Below, in pieces: positions 1-8,991 of a stretch of 16,110 bases of DNA (position 1 is the first letter of the stretch; each line of letters opens with the position of its first letter). The position numbers and the translations under genes were made by a program. The DNA is from Bacteroidales bacterium. Lineage in GTDB: Bacteria; Bacteroidota; Bacteroidia; Bacteroidales; UBA932. The stretch is from the NCBI GenBank assembly GCA_017483985.1, contig JAFUUB010000053.1, forward strand, positions 1-16,110, read 5' to 3'. Under the pieces are notes generated by a model. It did not search any database. It saw only the letters and a program-made list of their open reading frames with translations, and was not told where the DNA came from.

Positions 1-280
1 AGTCGTTGTCGTTCTGGTAGTTCTTGGCAGCATTGATACCACCCTGGGCCGCGATGGAGTGGGCCCGGCGCGGAGAATCGCTGATGCAGAAAATCTTGAC
101 ATTGTAGCCGAGTTCACCGAGGGAGGCAGCGGCAGATGCGCCGCCCAGACCGGTACCGACTACGATGATTTCGAGCTTCCTCTTGTTGTTGGGACTGACA
201 AGACGAATTTCTGACTTCCTTTTGGTCCATTTTTCGGCCAGCGGTCCGTCAGGAATTTTGGAGATTAATTGATCGGCCAT
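1..280 (-). CDS. sdhA: Succinate dehydrogenase / fumarate reductase flavoprotein subunit, N-terminal part (cut by window edge)
   Basis: The flavoprotein subunit of respiratory complex II carries the FAD that interconverts succinate and fumarate on the cytoplasmic face of the membrane. Only the first 93 residues lie in the window. The protein starts [12 protein letters not shown], as in Bacteroidetes SdhA/FrdA. The Rossmann FAD motif [19 protein letters not shown] is at about residues 41-59. Residues 73-81 read AHSIAAQGG, in which His74 is the expected covalent FAD attachment site. ATG at 280-278 is the start; I see no better one upstream. It lies 104 bases downstream of ruvB on the same strand. 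A cytochrome b (sdhC) gene, which usually precedes it in Bacteroidetes, is not here. Direction (oxidase or fumarate reductase) cannot be told from this fragment; in anaerobic Bacteroidales fumarate reduction is the usual role. Confidence 0.93.
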   Translation of the reverse strand, partial: MADQLISKIPDGPLAEKWTKRKSEIRLVSPNNKRKLEIIVVGTGLGGASAAASLGELGYNVKIFCISDSPRRAHSIAAQGGINAAKNYQNDND

Positions 281-336
281 TGTATGTTTGTTATGTGAAT
301 TGTAAAATATTCCAAATTGTCCGCAATTTTAAGCAT

Positions 337-348
337 TTTTGGCCAAAA
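337..348. promoter_or_regulatory. 12-bp perfect palindrome in the ruvB-sdhA gap
   Basis: TTTTGGCCAAAA is a perfect palindrome 57 bases upstream of the sdhA start, in an AT-rich leader. It could be an operator for the flavoprotein gene or chance in AT-rich sequence. No clear -7/-33 promoter pair for sdhA was found in 281-384. Confidence 0.2.
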
Positions 349-384
349 CTGCAATTGTAAAGCTACCTTATATAATCGTTTTAA

Positions 385-1440
385 TTAAAAAAGGTTGTTT
401 TCGATGATTTCCGGGTCGTCGAACACGCTGCCGCCGGCCATGTATTTTTCCAAACCCAGATGCCGGTAGGCCATTTCCGTGGCCACACGGCCCCGCGGCG
501 TCCGCTGGATGAATCCTTCCTTGATCAGGAACGGTTCGTAGACCTCTTCCAGGGTGCCGGTATCCTCCCCGACCGCCGTGGCGATGGTACCTACGCCCAC
601 CGGACCACCTTTGAACTTGGTGATGATGGTATGAAGGATCTTGTTGTCGATCTGGTCCAGGCCCCGCTTGTCGATATTGAGGGCATCCAGGGCATAGCGG
701 GCGATCTTGATGTCGATGTGGCCGTCTCCCATGACCTGGGCGAAATCCCGCACCCGCTTGAGCAGCGCATTGGCGATACGCGGCGTTCCGCGGCTGCGAA
801 GGGCGATTTCCAGGGCGGCCTGGTCTTCGATGGCCACCTTCAGGATGCCGGCGCTCCGCCGGATGATCCGGATCAGTTCCTTCGTATCATAGTATTCAAG
901 TGCGAAGGTGATACCGAAACGGGCCCGCAGCGGCGCCGTCAGCAGGCCGCTCCGGGTCGTGGCGCCGACCAGCGTGAACGGATTCAGGGAAATCCGAACG
1001 GACCGGGCTCCCGGCCCCTTGTCGATCATGATATCGATGACGTAGTCCTCCATCGCGGAATACAGGTATTCCTCCACTTCCGGGGAGAGCCGGTGGATTT
1101 CGTCGATGAAAAGGACATCCCCCGTTTCCAGGGAGGTCAGCAGACCCGCCAGGTCGCCGGGCTTGTCCAGCACCGGTCCGGAGGTCACCTTCATCCCCAC
1201 CCCCAGTTCGTTGGCGATGATATGGGCCAGGGTGGTCTTTCCCAGTCCGGGAGGGCCGTGGAACAAGACATGGTCCAGGGACTCCCCGCGCAGCTTGGCG
1301 GCCTGGATGAAAACCTTCAGGTTGGATATGATTTTCGTCTGTCCTGTAAAATCTTCCAGTTCCTGGGGCCGGATAATTCCGTCTAAATCCTTATCTTTGT
1401 CCGCGCTTTGGGTATAGGGGTTGAAATCGTCAGGGGTCAT
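385..1440 (-). CDS. ruvB: Holliday junction branch-migration helicase RuvB
   Basis: RuvB is the hexameric AAA+ motor that, with RuvA, drives branch migration of Holliday junctions in recombination and repair. The 351-residue product has the whole family layout. Walker [10 protein letters not shown] is at residues 62-70 and Walker B with DEIH at 113-116. Sensor/arginine-finger text [18 protein letters not shown] follows. The C-terminal winged helix ends in the diagnostic [10 protein letters not shown]. The open frame extends to a TTG at 1449, but the ATG at 1440-1438 ([10 protein letters not shown]) matches the usual RuvB start and is chosen. A candidate -7 box lies 21 bases upstream. It is divergent from mfd, so two DNA-repair genes share the gap, and sdhA follows on the same strand. 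Nothing is missing or unusual. Confidence 0.97.
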   Translation of the reverse strand: MTPDDFNPYTQSADKDKDLDGIIRPQELEDFTGQTKIISNLKVFIQAAKLRGESLDHVLFHGPPGLGKTTLAHIIANELGVGMKVTSGPVLDKPGDLAGLLTSLETGDVLFIDEIHRLSPEVEEYLYSAMEDYVIDIMIDKGPGARSVRISLNPFTLVGATTRSGLLTAPLRARFGITFALEYYDTKELIRIIRRSAGILKVAIEDQAALEIALRSRGTPRIANALLKRVRDFAQVMGDGHIDIKIARYALDALNIDKRGLDQIDNKILHTIITKFKGGPVGVGTIATAVGEDTGTLEEVYEPFLIKEGFIQRTPRGRVATEMAYRHLGLEKYMAGGSVFDDPEIIENNLF

Positions 1441-1740
1441 CGCAAGCAAAATTTAATATACAAATATAGATATTTTTATAGATATCTGATGTTTTATATT
1501 TTGCTGTTGAAATGTTGATAACCGAAAAATGCCCATTGATATCCAGGCATTTAATATAGTTCATACTTGTTAATGAGCGGGATGAAAAGAAAAGGAAAAC
1601 TTCCCGCCTTCCCGATTTGGAAAATCCGTATCCGTTCTGCTTTCTTATTTTTCAGCGGAAAAACAACAGTAGGGCCGGAAAAAGTTATCCCGGGTTTTCA
1701 ACCGGATATCAACAGGTTTTGAACACAAATAAACAACGGA
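1441..1740. other. AT-rich divergent intergenic region ruvB / mfd
   Basis: This 300-base gap has no credible gene. It holds the ruvB -7 box and three 9-mers close to the DnaA-box pattern: TGTTGATAA at 1513-1521 and at 1742-1750 (inside the start of mfd), and ATATCAACA at 1706-1714. No promoter for mfd could be fixed with confidence; TATTTTTC near 1645-1652 is the nearest thing to a -7 box. The mfd reading frame is closed by a TGA at 1720-1722, so the coding start cannot lie further upstream than that. Confidence 0.5.
1461..1468 (-). promoter_or_regulatory. Candidate -7 promoter box for ruvB
   Basis: On the minus strand this reads TATATTTG, an exact match to the Bacteroidetes -7 consensus TAnnTTTG. 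It would place transcription start only about 10-15 bases before the ATG at 1440. No convincing -33 TTTG lies at the proper distance, so the call rests on one box. Confidence 0.35.
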
Positions 1741-4700
1741 ATGTTGATAAGTACGAAATCGACTGCCCTGCTTGAAAAAAGCATCGGACAGAACCAGAAT
1801 TCCTACTGCAACGGTCTGTTCCTTTCTGCAAGATGGTTCGTCATGTCCCGGATTGCACGGAAAGGAACCCATCTGGTCGTGCTTCCCACCAAGGAAACGG
1901 CGGAATATTGCGCGGCGGACCTGTACCACCTGATAGAAGGAGACCGCGTATTCTATCTTCCGGATTCCGGAAAGAATATAGAAAGGAGCAATTACAAGTC
2001 ATCTCTGGCGGTCCAGCGCACGGCGGCCATCGGGAAAATCATGGAAGGAAACGAAGATCTGCTGGTGGTCGTTTCCTATCCGGAAGCCTTGGAAGAGAGG
2101 ATTATGGAAGGCAGCCGGATCCGGGCTTCGGTCCTTTCGGTCAAGGTTGGGGATGAACTGAGCCATGACAAGATCAAGGAAATCCTCGCCGGACAGGGTT
2201 TCGAACGGACGGATTTCGTATCCGCACCGGGCCAGTATGCCATCCGCGGATCCATCATCGATATTTTTTCCTTCTCGGACAATGATCCCTACCGGATTTC
2301 CTTCTTTGGAAACGAGGTGGAAAAAATCCATGTCTTCGATTGCAATACCCAGCTTTCCAAAGAGGAAAGGCAGCAGGTGGAAATCTATCCGGATATCGTC
2401 TCCGGAGAGGAATCGGAATCATCCCTGACGGATATCCTTCCGGCGGATACGCTGGTCTGGCTGGATTCTTCGGACATGTACAAGGAAAAGGATTTTTTCC
2501 ATTCCCTGTCCGGTCATAAAAAGGTATTCCTGGAAACGCCGATATCCGCATCGGATGCACAGCCGGTCCGCTTCAGCATCGCTCCGCAGCCGGTATTCAA
2601 CAAGAACTTCGAACTCCTGTCGGCCGATATCCGGACCAAACTGGAAAACAATTACCAGGTTTTCATTTACGGAGAGAAACAATCGCAGCTGGACCGGCTC
2701 CGCAGCATCCTTTCACAGGACGGCGGCCTGCTTCCCCAGTTCGTGCCGGAAAAGAACATCCACGCCGGTTTCATCGACCAGGAAGACCGGATCTGCTGTT
2801 ATTCCGACCATGAAATATTCGACCGCTTCCACCGGGTGGCGATGCGACGGACGGTGGAAAAGACGGAACAGCTGACCCTCAATGACCTGGCAGCCTTCAA
2901 CATCGGGGACTACATCGTCCATATCGACCACGGCGTGGGAATTTTCGGTGGCCTGGTCCGGATGCGGGACGACAAGGGACGGGTCCATGAAGTCGTAAAA
3001 CTCCAATACAAGGACGGGGATGTGGTGTTCGTATCCGTCCACGCCCTCCACAAGATCAGCCGCTACAAGTCCAAGGATTCCGTTCCGCCGAAGATCAACA
3101 AACTGGGATCCAAGACCTGGCAGAACCTCAAGGCCAGTGCCAAGTCGAAGGTAAAGGACATCGCGAAGGAACTGATCCAGCTTTATGCGAAGCGGAAGGC
3201 GGCTTCCGGCCATGCCTTTGCGGCTGATTCCTACCTGCAGGAGGAACTGGAATCTTCTTTCATGTACGAGGATACGCCCGACCAGCAGAGCGCGACGGAA
3301 GCGGTGAAGAAAGACATGGAAGACCGCAGCCCGATGGACCGGCTGGTGTGCGGGGACGTCGGTTTCGGAAAAACGGAAATCGCCATCCGGGCCTCCTTCA
3401 AGGCGGTTTGTGATTCCAAACAGGTGGCGGTCCTGGTGCCGACCACCATTCTGGCCCTGCAGCATTTCAAGACCTTCGAAGCCCGCCTGAAGGGATTCCC
3501 CTGCACGATTGAATATGTCAGCCGGCTGCGGACCTCCAAAGAAATCAAGGACATCAAGGAACGGTTGAAAGCCGGCCGGATCGATATCCTGATCGGGACG
3601 CATAAGATCCTGGGCAAGGAATTCGAATTCAAGGACCTGGGCCTGCTGGTGATTGATGAAGAACAGAAGTTCGGCGTCAGCGCCAAGGAAAAACTCCGCC
3701 AGATGAAACTTTCGGTCGATACGCTGACCCTGACGGCTACGCCGATTCCCCGTACCCTCCAGTTTTCCTTGCTGGGAGCGCGCGACCTGAGCATCATCAG
3801 TACGCCGCCGCCCAACCGCATTCCCGTCCAGACGGAAATCATCCTGTTCGATGAAGAAGAGATCCGGAGCATCATCAATTATGAATTGAGCCGGGGCGGG
3901 CAGTTGTTTTTCCTGCACAACAAAATCGAGGAACTTCCGGCCATCGAGGACATCCTTCACCGGCTGGTGCCGACTATGTCCATCTGTACCGCCCACGGAC
4001 AGATGGAGTCCAAGGTCTTGGAAAACAAGATGCTGGATTTCATGCAGGGAGACTATGACATGCTCCTCTGCACGACGCTGATTGAAAATGGACTGGATAT
4101 TCCCAATGCCAATACGATCATCATCAACCAGGCGCAGAATTTCGGCCTGAGCGACCTGCACCAGCTCCGCGGCCGGGTGGGAAGGTCCAACCGGAAGGCT
4201 TTCTGCTACCTGGTCGTTCCTCCGCTGACCACGATGACCGACGATGCCCGCCGGCGCCTCAAGGCCATCGAGGAGTTCTCCGACCTGGGCAGCGGGTTCA
4301 ACATTGCCATGCAGGACCTGGATATCCGCGGCGCCGGCACCCTGCTGGGTGCGGAACAAAGCGGGTTCATCGCCGACATGGGATATGAGACCTATCAGAA
4401 AATCCTGGCGGAGGCCATGGAGGAACTGGGTGTGGAAACCGGACTGACCGCCCGTAATGTCAAGGACGCCTATGTAGAGGACTGCACCATCGAAACGGAC
4501 CAGATAGCTTTGATTCCCGACAGCTATATCGACATTACGGCTGAAAAGATGCGGATCTATAAAGAACTGGATTCCATAAAGAAAGACAAGGAACTGGACC
4601 TGTATGCCACCCGTCTGGAAGACCGGTTCGGAACCATGCCCGCGGAGTTGCGGAGCCTGTTTGACATCGTGCGGATCCGTCAACTGGGAGAAAAGCTGGG

Positions 4701-4920
4701 ATTTGAGAAGATCATCATCAAGAACGGCATCATGATCTGCTTCTTCGTATCCAATCCGATGTCGGCCTACTACCGGAGCAAGACCTTCAGCCAGGTTCTG
4801 GAAAAGGTCAGCACGCAGGAAAAATGGTTTGAACTGAAAAACAAGGACCAGCGGCTGCGCGTGATCTCCCGCAATATCGATTCCACGGCCAAGGCCCTGG
4901 AAGTATTGAAGAAGTTATAG
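1741..4920 (+). CDS. mfd: Transcription-repair coupling factor Mfd
   Basis: Mfd binds RNA polymerase stalled at DNA damage, pushes it off with its dsDNA translocase and recruits UvrA. The 1059-residue product shows all main parts. The UvrB-like N-terminal module includes PGQYAIRGSIIDIF near 163-176. The RNA-polymerase-interacting CarD-like domain starts at NIGDYIVHIDHGVGIFGG (387-404). The translocase has Walker A GDVGFGKT (538-545), DEEQ (639-642), TLTATPIPRT (663-672), and motif VI QLRGRVGRS (808-816). A TRCF C-terminal domain follows, including ITAEKMRIYKEL. It is slightly shorter than the roughly 1100 residues usual in Bacteroidetes, mostly at the extreme N-terminus. ATG 1741 is the first start after an in-frame stop. 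The gene is divergent from ruvB. Its last codons contain the coaX promoter. Confidence 0.97.
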   Translation: MLISTKSTALLEKSIGQNQNSYCNGLFLSARWFVMSRIARKGTHLVVLPTKETAEYCAADLYHLIEGDRVFYLPDSGKNIERSNYKSSLAVQRTAAIGKIMEGNEDLLVVVSYPEALEERIMEGSRIRASVLSVKVGDELSHDKIKEILAGQGFERTDFVSAPGQYAIRGSIIDIFSFSDNDPYRISFFGNEVEKIHVFDCNTQLSKEERQQVEIYPDIVSGEESESSLTDILPADTLVWLDSSDMYKEKDFFHSLSGHKKVFLETPISASDAQPVRFSIAPQPVFNKNFELLSADIRTKLENNYQVFIYGEKQSQLDRLRSILSQDGGLLPQFVPEKNIHAGFIDQEDRICCYSDHEIFDRFHRVAMRRTVEKTEQLTLNDLAAFNIGDYIVHIDHGVGIFGGLVRMRDDKGRVHEVVKLQYKDGDVVFVSVHALHKISRYKSKDSVPPKINKLGSKTWQNLKASAKSKVKDIAKELIQLYAKRKAASGHAFAADSYLQEELESSFMYEDTPDQQSATEAVKKDMEDRSPMDRLVCGDVGFGKTEIAIRASFKAVCDSKQVAVLVPTTILALQHFKTFEARLKGFPCTIEYVSRLRTSKEIKDIKERLKAGRIDILIGTHKILGKEFEFKDLGLLVIDEEQKFGVSAKEKLRQMKLSVDTLTLTATPIPRTLQFSLLGARDLSIISTPPPNRIPVQTEIILFDEEEIRSIINYELSRGGQLFFLHNKIEELPAIEDILHRLVPTMSICTAHGQMESKVLENKMLDFMQGDYDMLLCTTLIENGLDIPNANTIIINQAQNFGLSDLHQLRGRVGRSNRKAFCYLVVPPLTTMTDDARRRLKAIEEFSDLGSGFNIAMQDLDIRGAGTLLGAEQSGFIADMGYETYQKILAEAMEELGVETGLTARNVKDAYVEDCTIETDQIALIPDSYIDITAEKMRIYKELDSIKKDKELDLYATRLEDRFGTMPAELRSLFDIVRIRQLGEKLGFEKIIIKNGIMICFFVSNPMSAYYRSKTFSQVLEKVSTQEKWFELKNKDQRLRVISRNIDSTAKALEVLKKL

Positions 4921-4936
4921 AAAATCCGTATTTTTG
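4905..4936 (+). promoter_or_regulatory. Candidate promoter for coaX
   Basis: ATTG at 4905-4908 (one mismatch to the -33 TTTG) is followed by 20 bases and then TATTTTTG at 4929-4936, an exact match to the Bacteroidetes -7 consensus TAnnTTTG. The -33 box lies inside the mfd coding end. Transcription would start near 4942, leaving a leader of about 20 bases before the coaX ATG. Confidence 0.55.
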
Positions 4937-4961
4937 CGGTCTGTACGGTTTTTAATTTACC

Positions 4962-5684
4962 ATGACAAACCTGATCATCGATATCGGCAACACCGCCGTG
5001 AAGGCCTCCTGGTCGGACGGAATGACCCTGGGAAAGACCTTCCGTTACCAAGGGGAGAAGGTGATGGATTTCATCCTCTCGCTGGTGGAAAAGGAAAAAC
5101 CCCTGGTGATGGTCGTCGCTTCCGTCTATGGGATTTCCGCCCAGGATGAGAGTCGGCTTCGGACCGTTTGCCGGCATCTGCTGGTCCTGGACAATGCCCA
5201 TCCGGAGATCCTGGAAAACAAGGGACTGCCTTCCTACCTGACCTATGACCGGGCTGCCTCCATCCTGGCGGCACGCTACCTTTTCCGCGGGCGGGGATGC
5301 ACGGTGGTGGATTTCGGTACGACCCTGACGGTCGATTTCACCGATCCGGACGGCCGTTACCGGGGAGGTAACATCTCGCTGGGCTGCCGTACGCGTTTCA
5401 AGGCCCTGAACCGGTATTCACGGGCGCTTCCCCTGGTCAATACCCCCGAAGAAGTGCCGGTCCTGGGAGATTCCGTAACGACTTCGATGACGGCTGGCGT
5501 GATTTCGGGCATATTATTTGAAATAGAAGGATATATCGGGTTGAATCCGGAAAACATCATCGTCTTCACGGGCGGAGATGCGATTTATTTTGCAAAACGG
5601 ATGAAAAACTCGATATTTGTGGTTTGTAATCTGGTCCTGATGGGACTGGCCTTAATGGCTGATGAATATGTCAAAAATCTGTAG
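4962..5684 (+). CDS. coaX: Type III pantothenate kinase CoaX
   Basis: CoaX phosphorylates pantothenate, the first committed step of coenzyme A synthesis in the cytosol. The 240-residue protein starts MTNLIIDIGNTAVK, where DIGNT (7-11) is the nucleotide-binding phosphate loop of the ASKHA fold. The second family motif, VVDFGTTLTVDF, is at 115-126 with Asp117. The third, GGNISLGCRTRFKALNRYS, starts at residue 135, followed by ALPLVN. FTGGDA near the C-terminus is the adenosine motif. The length is normal for Bacteroidetes. It has its own promoter in the mfd end. Its last 23 bases overlap the start of the next gene, suggesting translational coupling. The biochemical link between CoA synthesis and the envelope genes behind it is not obvious, but this adjacency is familiar in Bacteroidales. 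Confidence 0.96.
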   Translation: MTNLIIDIGNTAVKASWSDGMTLGKTFRYQGEKVMDFILSLVEKEKPLVMVVASVYGISAQDESRLRTVCRHLLVLDNAHPEILENKGLPSYLTYDRAASILAARYLFRGRGCTVVDFGTTLTVDFTDPDGRYRGGNISLGCRTRFKALNRYSRALPLVNTPEEVPVLGDSVTTSMTAGVISGILFEIEGYIGLNPENIIVFTGGDAIYFAKRMKNSIFVVCNLVLMGLALMADEYVKNL

Positions 5685-6960
5685 AAGAATAATTTATACT
5701 GCAGTAATACTGTTGATGGGAGTATCGCTCCGGGCGCAGGACAGTGCCTATGGCGCCTATTCTCCCTATTCCGTATACGGCATCGGTGACCTCTCCGTGC
5801 AGGGAAGCACCTTTACCCGCGGCATGGGCGGAGTCGGCATTGCCTCCCGCAGCAACCGGTACCTGAACGTGGTCAATCCCGCAGCCATCACGGCCCGCGA
5901 TACGCTCTCCTTCATGGCGGACCTGGGACTGGAATCCCAGAACAAGCTTTTCCGTCAGGGTGACATGACCTCGGCCAACAACACGATGAACATCTCCAAC
6001 CTGGCGGTCAGCCTTCCGTTGTACAAGAAATCGGCCTTTTCCTTCGGCCTGTCCAGCTTCAGCAACGTCGGATATGATTTCCAGCACAAGGATATAGACG
6101 AAACGGGAATCTGGACCTCCGCGGCCAGCGGCAGCGGCGGTCTCTATCAGATGTCCTTTGGCCTGGCGGCCACTTTCTTCAGCAAACTGTCCGTCGGCGT
6201 CCAGGGCCTGTACTTTTTCGGAAACATCAACAAGAGCGCCCAGAAGGTCAATTCCAATACGGCCTACCGGAGCCTTTCCAACGGCTACACGATGCAGCTG
6301 AATGCCCTGACGGCCAAAGCGGGCGTACAGTGGGACCAGGCCTTCTCCGGCGGTACCCGGATGACGGTCGGCGCTACCTACCGGCTCGGAACCCGCTTCA
6401 AGGGAACGGTGACCGACTATAATTTCGCGACGATTTCTTCCATCCGCGATACCGTCAGCTATCACGAATACAAGGATGGCCTGGCCAGCATCGCCGACGA
6501 AATCGGCGTGGGCGTCTCCCTCCGCCAGGGTGAAAAATGGACGGTTGAGGTCAATTACCTCCGTTCGGGCTGGGGCACCTCCAACCTGGATTCCTCGCCG
6601 GGTTTCGCCAATGTCGGCATTTCCAAGTTCAGCGCCACTCATTCCCAGTCCATCCGCGCCGGCTTCGAATTCGTGCCGAACCGGAACGACATCCGCTACT
6701 ACCTGCGGCGTTGCGCCTACCGGGGCGGCGTGTACTATGACCAGTCCTATTATAAGCTGGATGGCAACAATGTTGCAGCGGTTGGCGTGACTTTTGGAGT
6801 AACTTTGCCGGTGTATCGCTGGTACAATGGTATTTCGCTCGGCGTTGACCTGGGACAGAAAGGCGGTATGGCAGGAAATTTGACACGGGAACGGTATGCC
6901 AAGTTCGTCATCGGATTCAATCTCCATGACATCTGGTTCCAGAAACCGCGGTATAATTAG
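5662..6960 (+). CDS. Predicted outer-membrane beta-barrel protein
   Basis: The function is not known. The 432-residue product begins MNMSKICRRIIYTAVILLMG, a basic n-region and hydrophobic core, ending LRAQ, a typical Bacteroidetes signal peptidase I site near residue 25. The mature part is rich in alternating hydrophobic/polar strands, Gly, Ser and aromatic residues. Examples are KSAFSFGLSSFSNVGYDF, RMTVGATYRLGTRF and KWTVEVNYLRSGW. This pattern and the C-terminal NLHDIWFQKPRYN suggest a FadL/PorV-like or general outer-membrane barrel. ATG 5662 is listed; ATG 5668 (MSKICRR) is equally likely. It overlaps coaX and is followed 29 bases later by a TPR protein. In Bacteroidales the same unnamed barrel gene commonly sits behind coaX, so a role in envelope assembly is an inference from context. 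Confidence 0.8.
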   Translation: MNMSKICRRIIYTAVILLMGVSLRAQDSAYGAYSPYSVYGIGDLSVQGSTFTRGMGGVGIASRSNRYLNVVNPAAITARDTLSFMADLGLESQNKLFRQGDMTSANNTMNISNLAVSLPLYKKSAFSFGLSSFSNVGYDFQHKDIDETGIWTSAASGSGGLYQMSFGLAATFFSKLSVGVQGLYFFGNINKSAQKVNSNTAYRSLSNGYTMQLNALTAKAGVQWDQAFSGGTRMTVGATYRLGTRFKGTVTDYNFATISSIRDTVSYHEYKDGLASIADEIGVGVSLRQGEKWTVEVNYLRSGWGTSNLDSSPGFANVGISKFSATHSQSIRAGFEFVPNRNDIRYYLRRCAYRGGVYYDQSYYKLDGNNVAAVGVTFGVTLPVYRWYNGISLGVDLGQKGGMAGNLTRERYAKFVIGFNLHDIWFQKPRYN

Positions 6961-6989
6961 AAATAAATAACAAAAACACGGATAGACTT

Positions 6990-8318
6990 ATGAAAAAAAT
7001 CACCCTTATCGTCTTCTCGGCGATCCTGATGGTTCTGGGCAGCAACCTTGCTTCCGCCCAGGGTAAGTATGGTGCAGACAGTGCAGAGTGCATCAAGTAC
7101 CTTTCCTACTACAAGGAGTACTACAAGCAGAAGAATTACGATTCTGCCCTTCCGAACTGGCGTCAGGCCTACAAGCTGTGCCCGCCGACTGCCAACCAGA
7201 ACATGCTGATTGACGGTACGACGATGATCCGCCAGCTGATCAACAAGAACGCGAAGAATCCCGAATACCGCAAGGCCCTTCTCGACACGCTCATGCGCCT
7301 GCATGATGTTCGTGCCGAATATTATCCGAACTATGCCGTGACCTCCCGCAACAACAAGGGTACGGACATGAACAACTTCATCAAGGACGACAACGCCGCC
7401 CTCTTCAAGGGTCTGAACGAGATCATCGCCCTCAACCAGGAAGAGACCAAGGCCAGCATCCTGCTGTTCAACCTCAACACCGCGATCGCCCTCTACCAGG
7501 AGGGTGACATGGACGCCGAGCAGGTCATCAACACCTACCAGCGCAACATCGCCCTGGTCAATAACGCCACTCCGGCGAACGATGCTGAGAAAGAGTCCAA
7601 CGACAAGGTCCGCGCCGATATGGAAGGCCTGTTCATCACCAGCAAGGTGGCCAGCTGCGACAACCTGATCGCCCTGTTCACCCCGCGCTACGAGGCCAAC
7701 CCGAACGACCTTGACCTGGCGACCAACATCGTCAAGATGATGAACTCCACCGACGACTGCACCAACAACGACCTGTTCCTGCGTGCCGCCACGACGATGC
7801 ACAAGATGCAGCCGTCCGCCCAGAGCGCTTACTTCCTGTATCGCCTGAACGCCGCCAAGGACAACACCGAAGAGGCTGCCAAGTACATGGAGGAAGCCAT
7901 CAACGGCGAAGGCCTGGATGCCGCTACCGAAGCCAAGTACAACTATGAGTATGCCAGCTTCTGCATCCGCAACAACATGTCCGGTAAGGCTGTTGCCGCC
8001 GCCCAGAAGGCTGCCAACCTCGATCCTTCCTATGCCGGCAAGGCTTACCAGATCATTGCCAACGCCTGGGCCCAGGCTTCCTGCGGCGGTGATGAAATCC
8101 AGCGCCGTGCCAAGTACTGGGTGGCGACCGATTACATGCAGCGCGCCATGAACGCCGACGAGTCCCTCGCCGACGACTGCCGCAAGGCCATCGGCATGTA
8201 TAGCGCCTACTATCCGAATACGGCTGATGCGTTCATGTACGACCTGACCAACGGCCAGTCCTACAGCATCTCCTGCAGTGGCATGTCCGCCACCACCACG
8301 GTGCGTACCAACAAGTAA
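6990..8318 (+). CDS. Exported TPR-like repeat protein
   Basis: The product has 442 residues and starts with a clear signal peptide, MKKITLIVFSAILMVLG through SNLASAQ (cleavage after about 23). The mature protein is nearly all helical. It has repeated paired-helix segments with Ala/Tyr/Leu spacing, such as YYKQKNYDSALPNWRQAYKLCPP, AYFLYRLNAAKDNTEEAAKYMEEAI, and YAGKAYQIIANAWAQA. It is best read as a divergent tetratricopeptide solenoid in the periplasm. Ten cysteines or so in the mature protein may form disulfides. The codon choice is strongly biased to C-ending codons (AAC, GCC, CGC, ATC), more than in mfd, hinting at high expression. It lies 29 A-rich bases behind the barrel gene and 9 bases before lptC, so these are probably one transcript. 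No enzymatic motif is seen; a scaffolding role is an inference. Confidence 0.82.
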   Translation: MKKITLIVFSAILMVLGSNLASAQGKYGADSAECIKYLSYYKEYYKQKNYDSALPNWRQAYKLCPPTANQNMLIDGTTMIRQLINKNAKNPEYRKALLDTLMRLHDVRAEYYPNYAVTSRNNKGTDMNNFIKDDNAALFKGLNEIIALNQEETKASILLFNLNTAIALYQEGDMDAEQVINTYQRNIALVNNATPANDAEKESNDKVRADMEGLFITSKVASCDNLIALFTPRYEANPNDLDLATNIVKMMNSTDDCTNNDLFLRAATTMHKMQPSAQSAYFLYRLNAAKDNTEEAAKYMEEAINGEGLDAATEAKYNYEYASFCIRNNMSGKAVAAAQKAANLDPSYAGKAYQIIANAWAQASCGGDEIQRRAKYWVATDYMQRAMNADESLADDCRKAIGMYSAYYPNTADAFMYDLTNGQSYSISCSGMSATTTVRTNK

Positions 8319-8327
8319 TCTTCCGTC

Positions 8328-8966
8328 TTGGAAAGACTGACCCACAGAATTATGATGATGGCAACCGCTGCGGCGGTTGCTATCGTCGTTTTTTCCTGCA
8401 AATCCAAACTGTCCGTAGCGGAACGGCTGGACCTGCGCTTCACGCCGATCCAGACCGTAGACAGCATGTATATCCTGCAGACCAAGGACGGCCATGTGGA
8501 AATGCGGGTCGAAGCGCCTGTTATGGAACGCTACGAGACGGATTCGATGAGCTACGAGCTGTTCCCGAAAGGCCTGGATGTCTACGGATATACGGAACTG
8601 GGGGAACTGCAGTCGGAAATCCATTCCGAGAACGCCTCGCATGAAAAATACAAGTCCGGAGGCGAAGAGATCTGGAAAGCCTTCGGCAACGTGGTCATCC
8701 GCAATGTCATGAAGCAAGAGACCATGGAGACGGATACGATCTACTGGGACCGCAAGGCCGGGGAAATCTACACGGACTGCTATGTGCGGATGTATTCTCC
8801 GGACGGATTCCTGCAGGGATACGGCATGCGGTCGGATGAGAAGGTTACCAATTCCGTCATCATGCGGCCGTTCAACAGTTACGGCGTGGTGGTCCAGGAT
8901 TCGACCGAAGTCCGCATCGACACGGCCAATTTCATCGGCCCTCTTTTGAAAAAATCCGCCCGATAA
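8328..8966 (+). CDS. lptC: LPS export periplasmic lipoprotein LptC
   Basis: LptC forms part of the periplasmic bridge that moves lipopolysaccharide from the LptBFG transporter to LptA and the outer membrane. The 212-residue protein has a lipoprotein signal ending VVFSC (Cys24), then a beta-jellyroll pattern typical of LptC/OstA. This includes DGHVEMRVEAPVMERYE, YELFPKGLDVYGYTELGE, and GNVVIRNVMKQETMETDTIYW. The start is the TTG at 8328. The first ATG at 8352 would give MMMATAAAVAIVVFSC with no basic residue, whereas the TTG start supplies Arg3, His6 and Arg7 for a proper n-region. In Bacteroidetes LptC is often a lipoprotein, unlike the E. coli form. It is 9 bases behind the TPR gene. Other lpt genes are not in the window. 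Confidence 0.88.
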   Translation: MERLTHRIMMMATAAAVAIVVFSCKSKLSVAERLDLRFTPIQTVDSMYILQTKDGHVEMRVEAPVMERYETDSMSYELFPKGLDVYGYTELGELQSEIHSENASHEKYKSGGEEIWKAFGNVVIRNVMKQETMETDTIYWDRKAGEIYTDCYVRMYSPDGFLQGYGMRSDEKVTNSVIMRPFNSYGVVVQDSTEVRIDTANFIGPLLKKSAR

Positions 8967-8991
8967 ATACGTATCTGTCAAAAAAATGGTG

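Noticed and set aside
2713..4683. Long open frame (656 codons) on the minus strand opposite mfd
   Set aside because: The plus strand encodes an unmistakable Mfd with all helicase motifs; the opposite frame has no recognisable domain and is a by-product of GC-rich codon bias.
6957..8981. 674-codon open frame on the minus strand opposite the TPR gene and lptC
   Set aside because: Low-complexity Val/Gly/His/Asp-rich product without motifs. The plus strand has signal peptides and sensible gene spacing.
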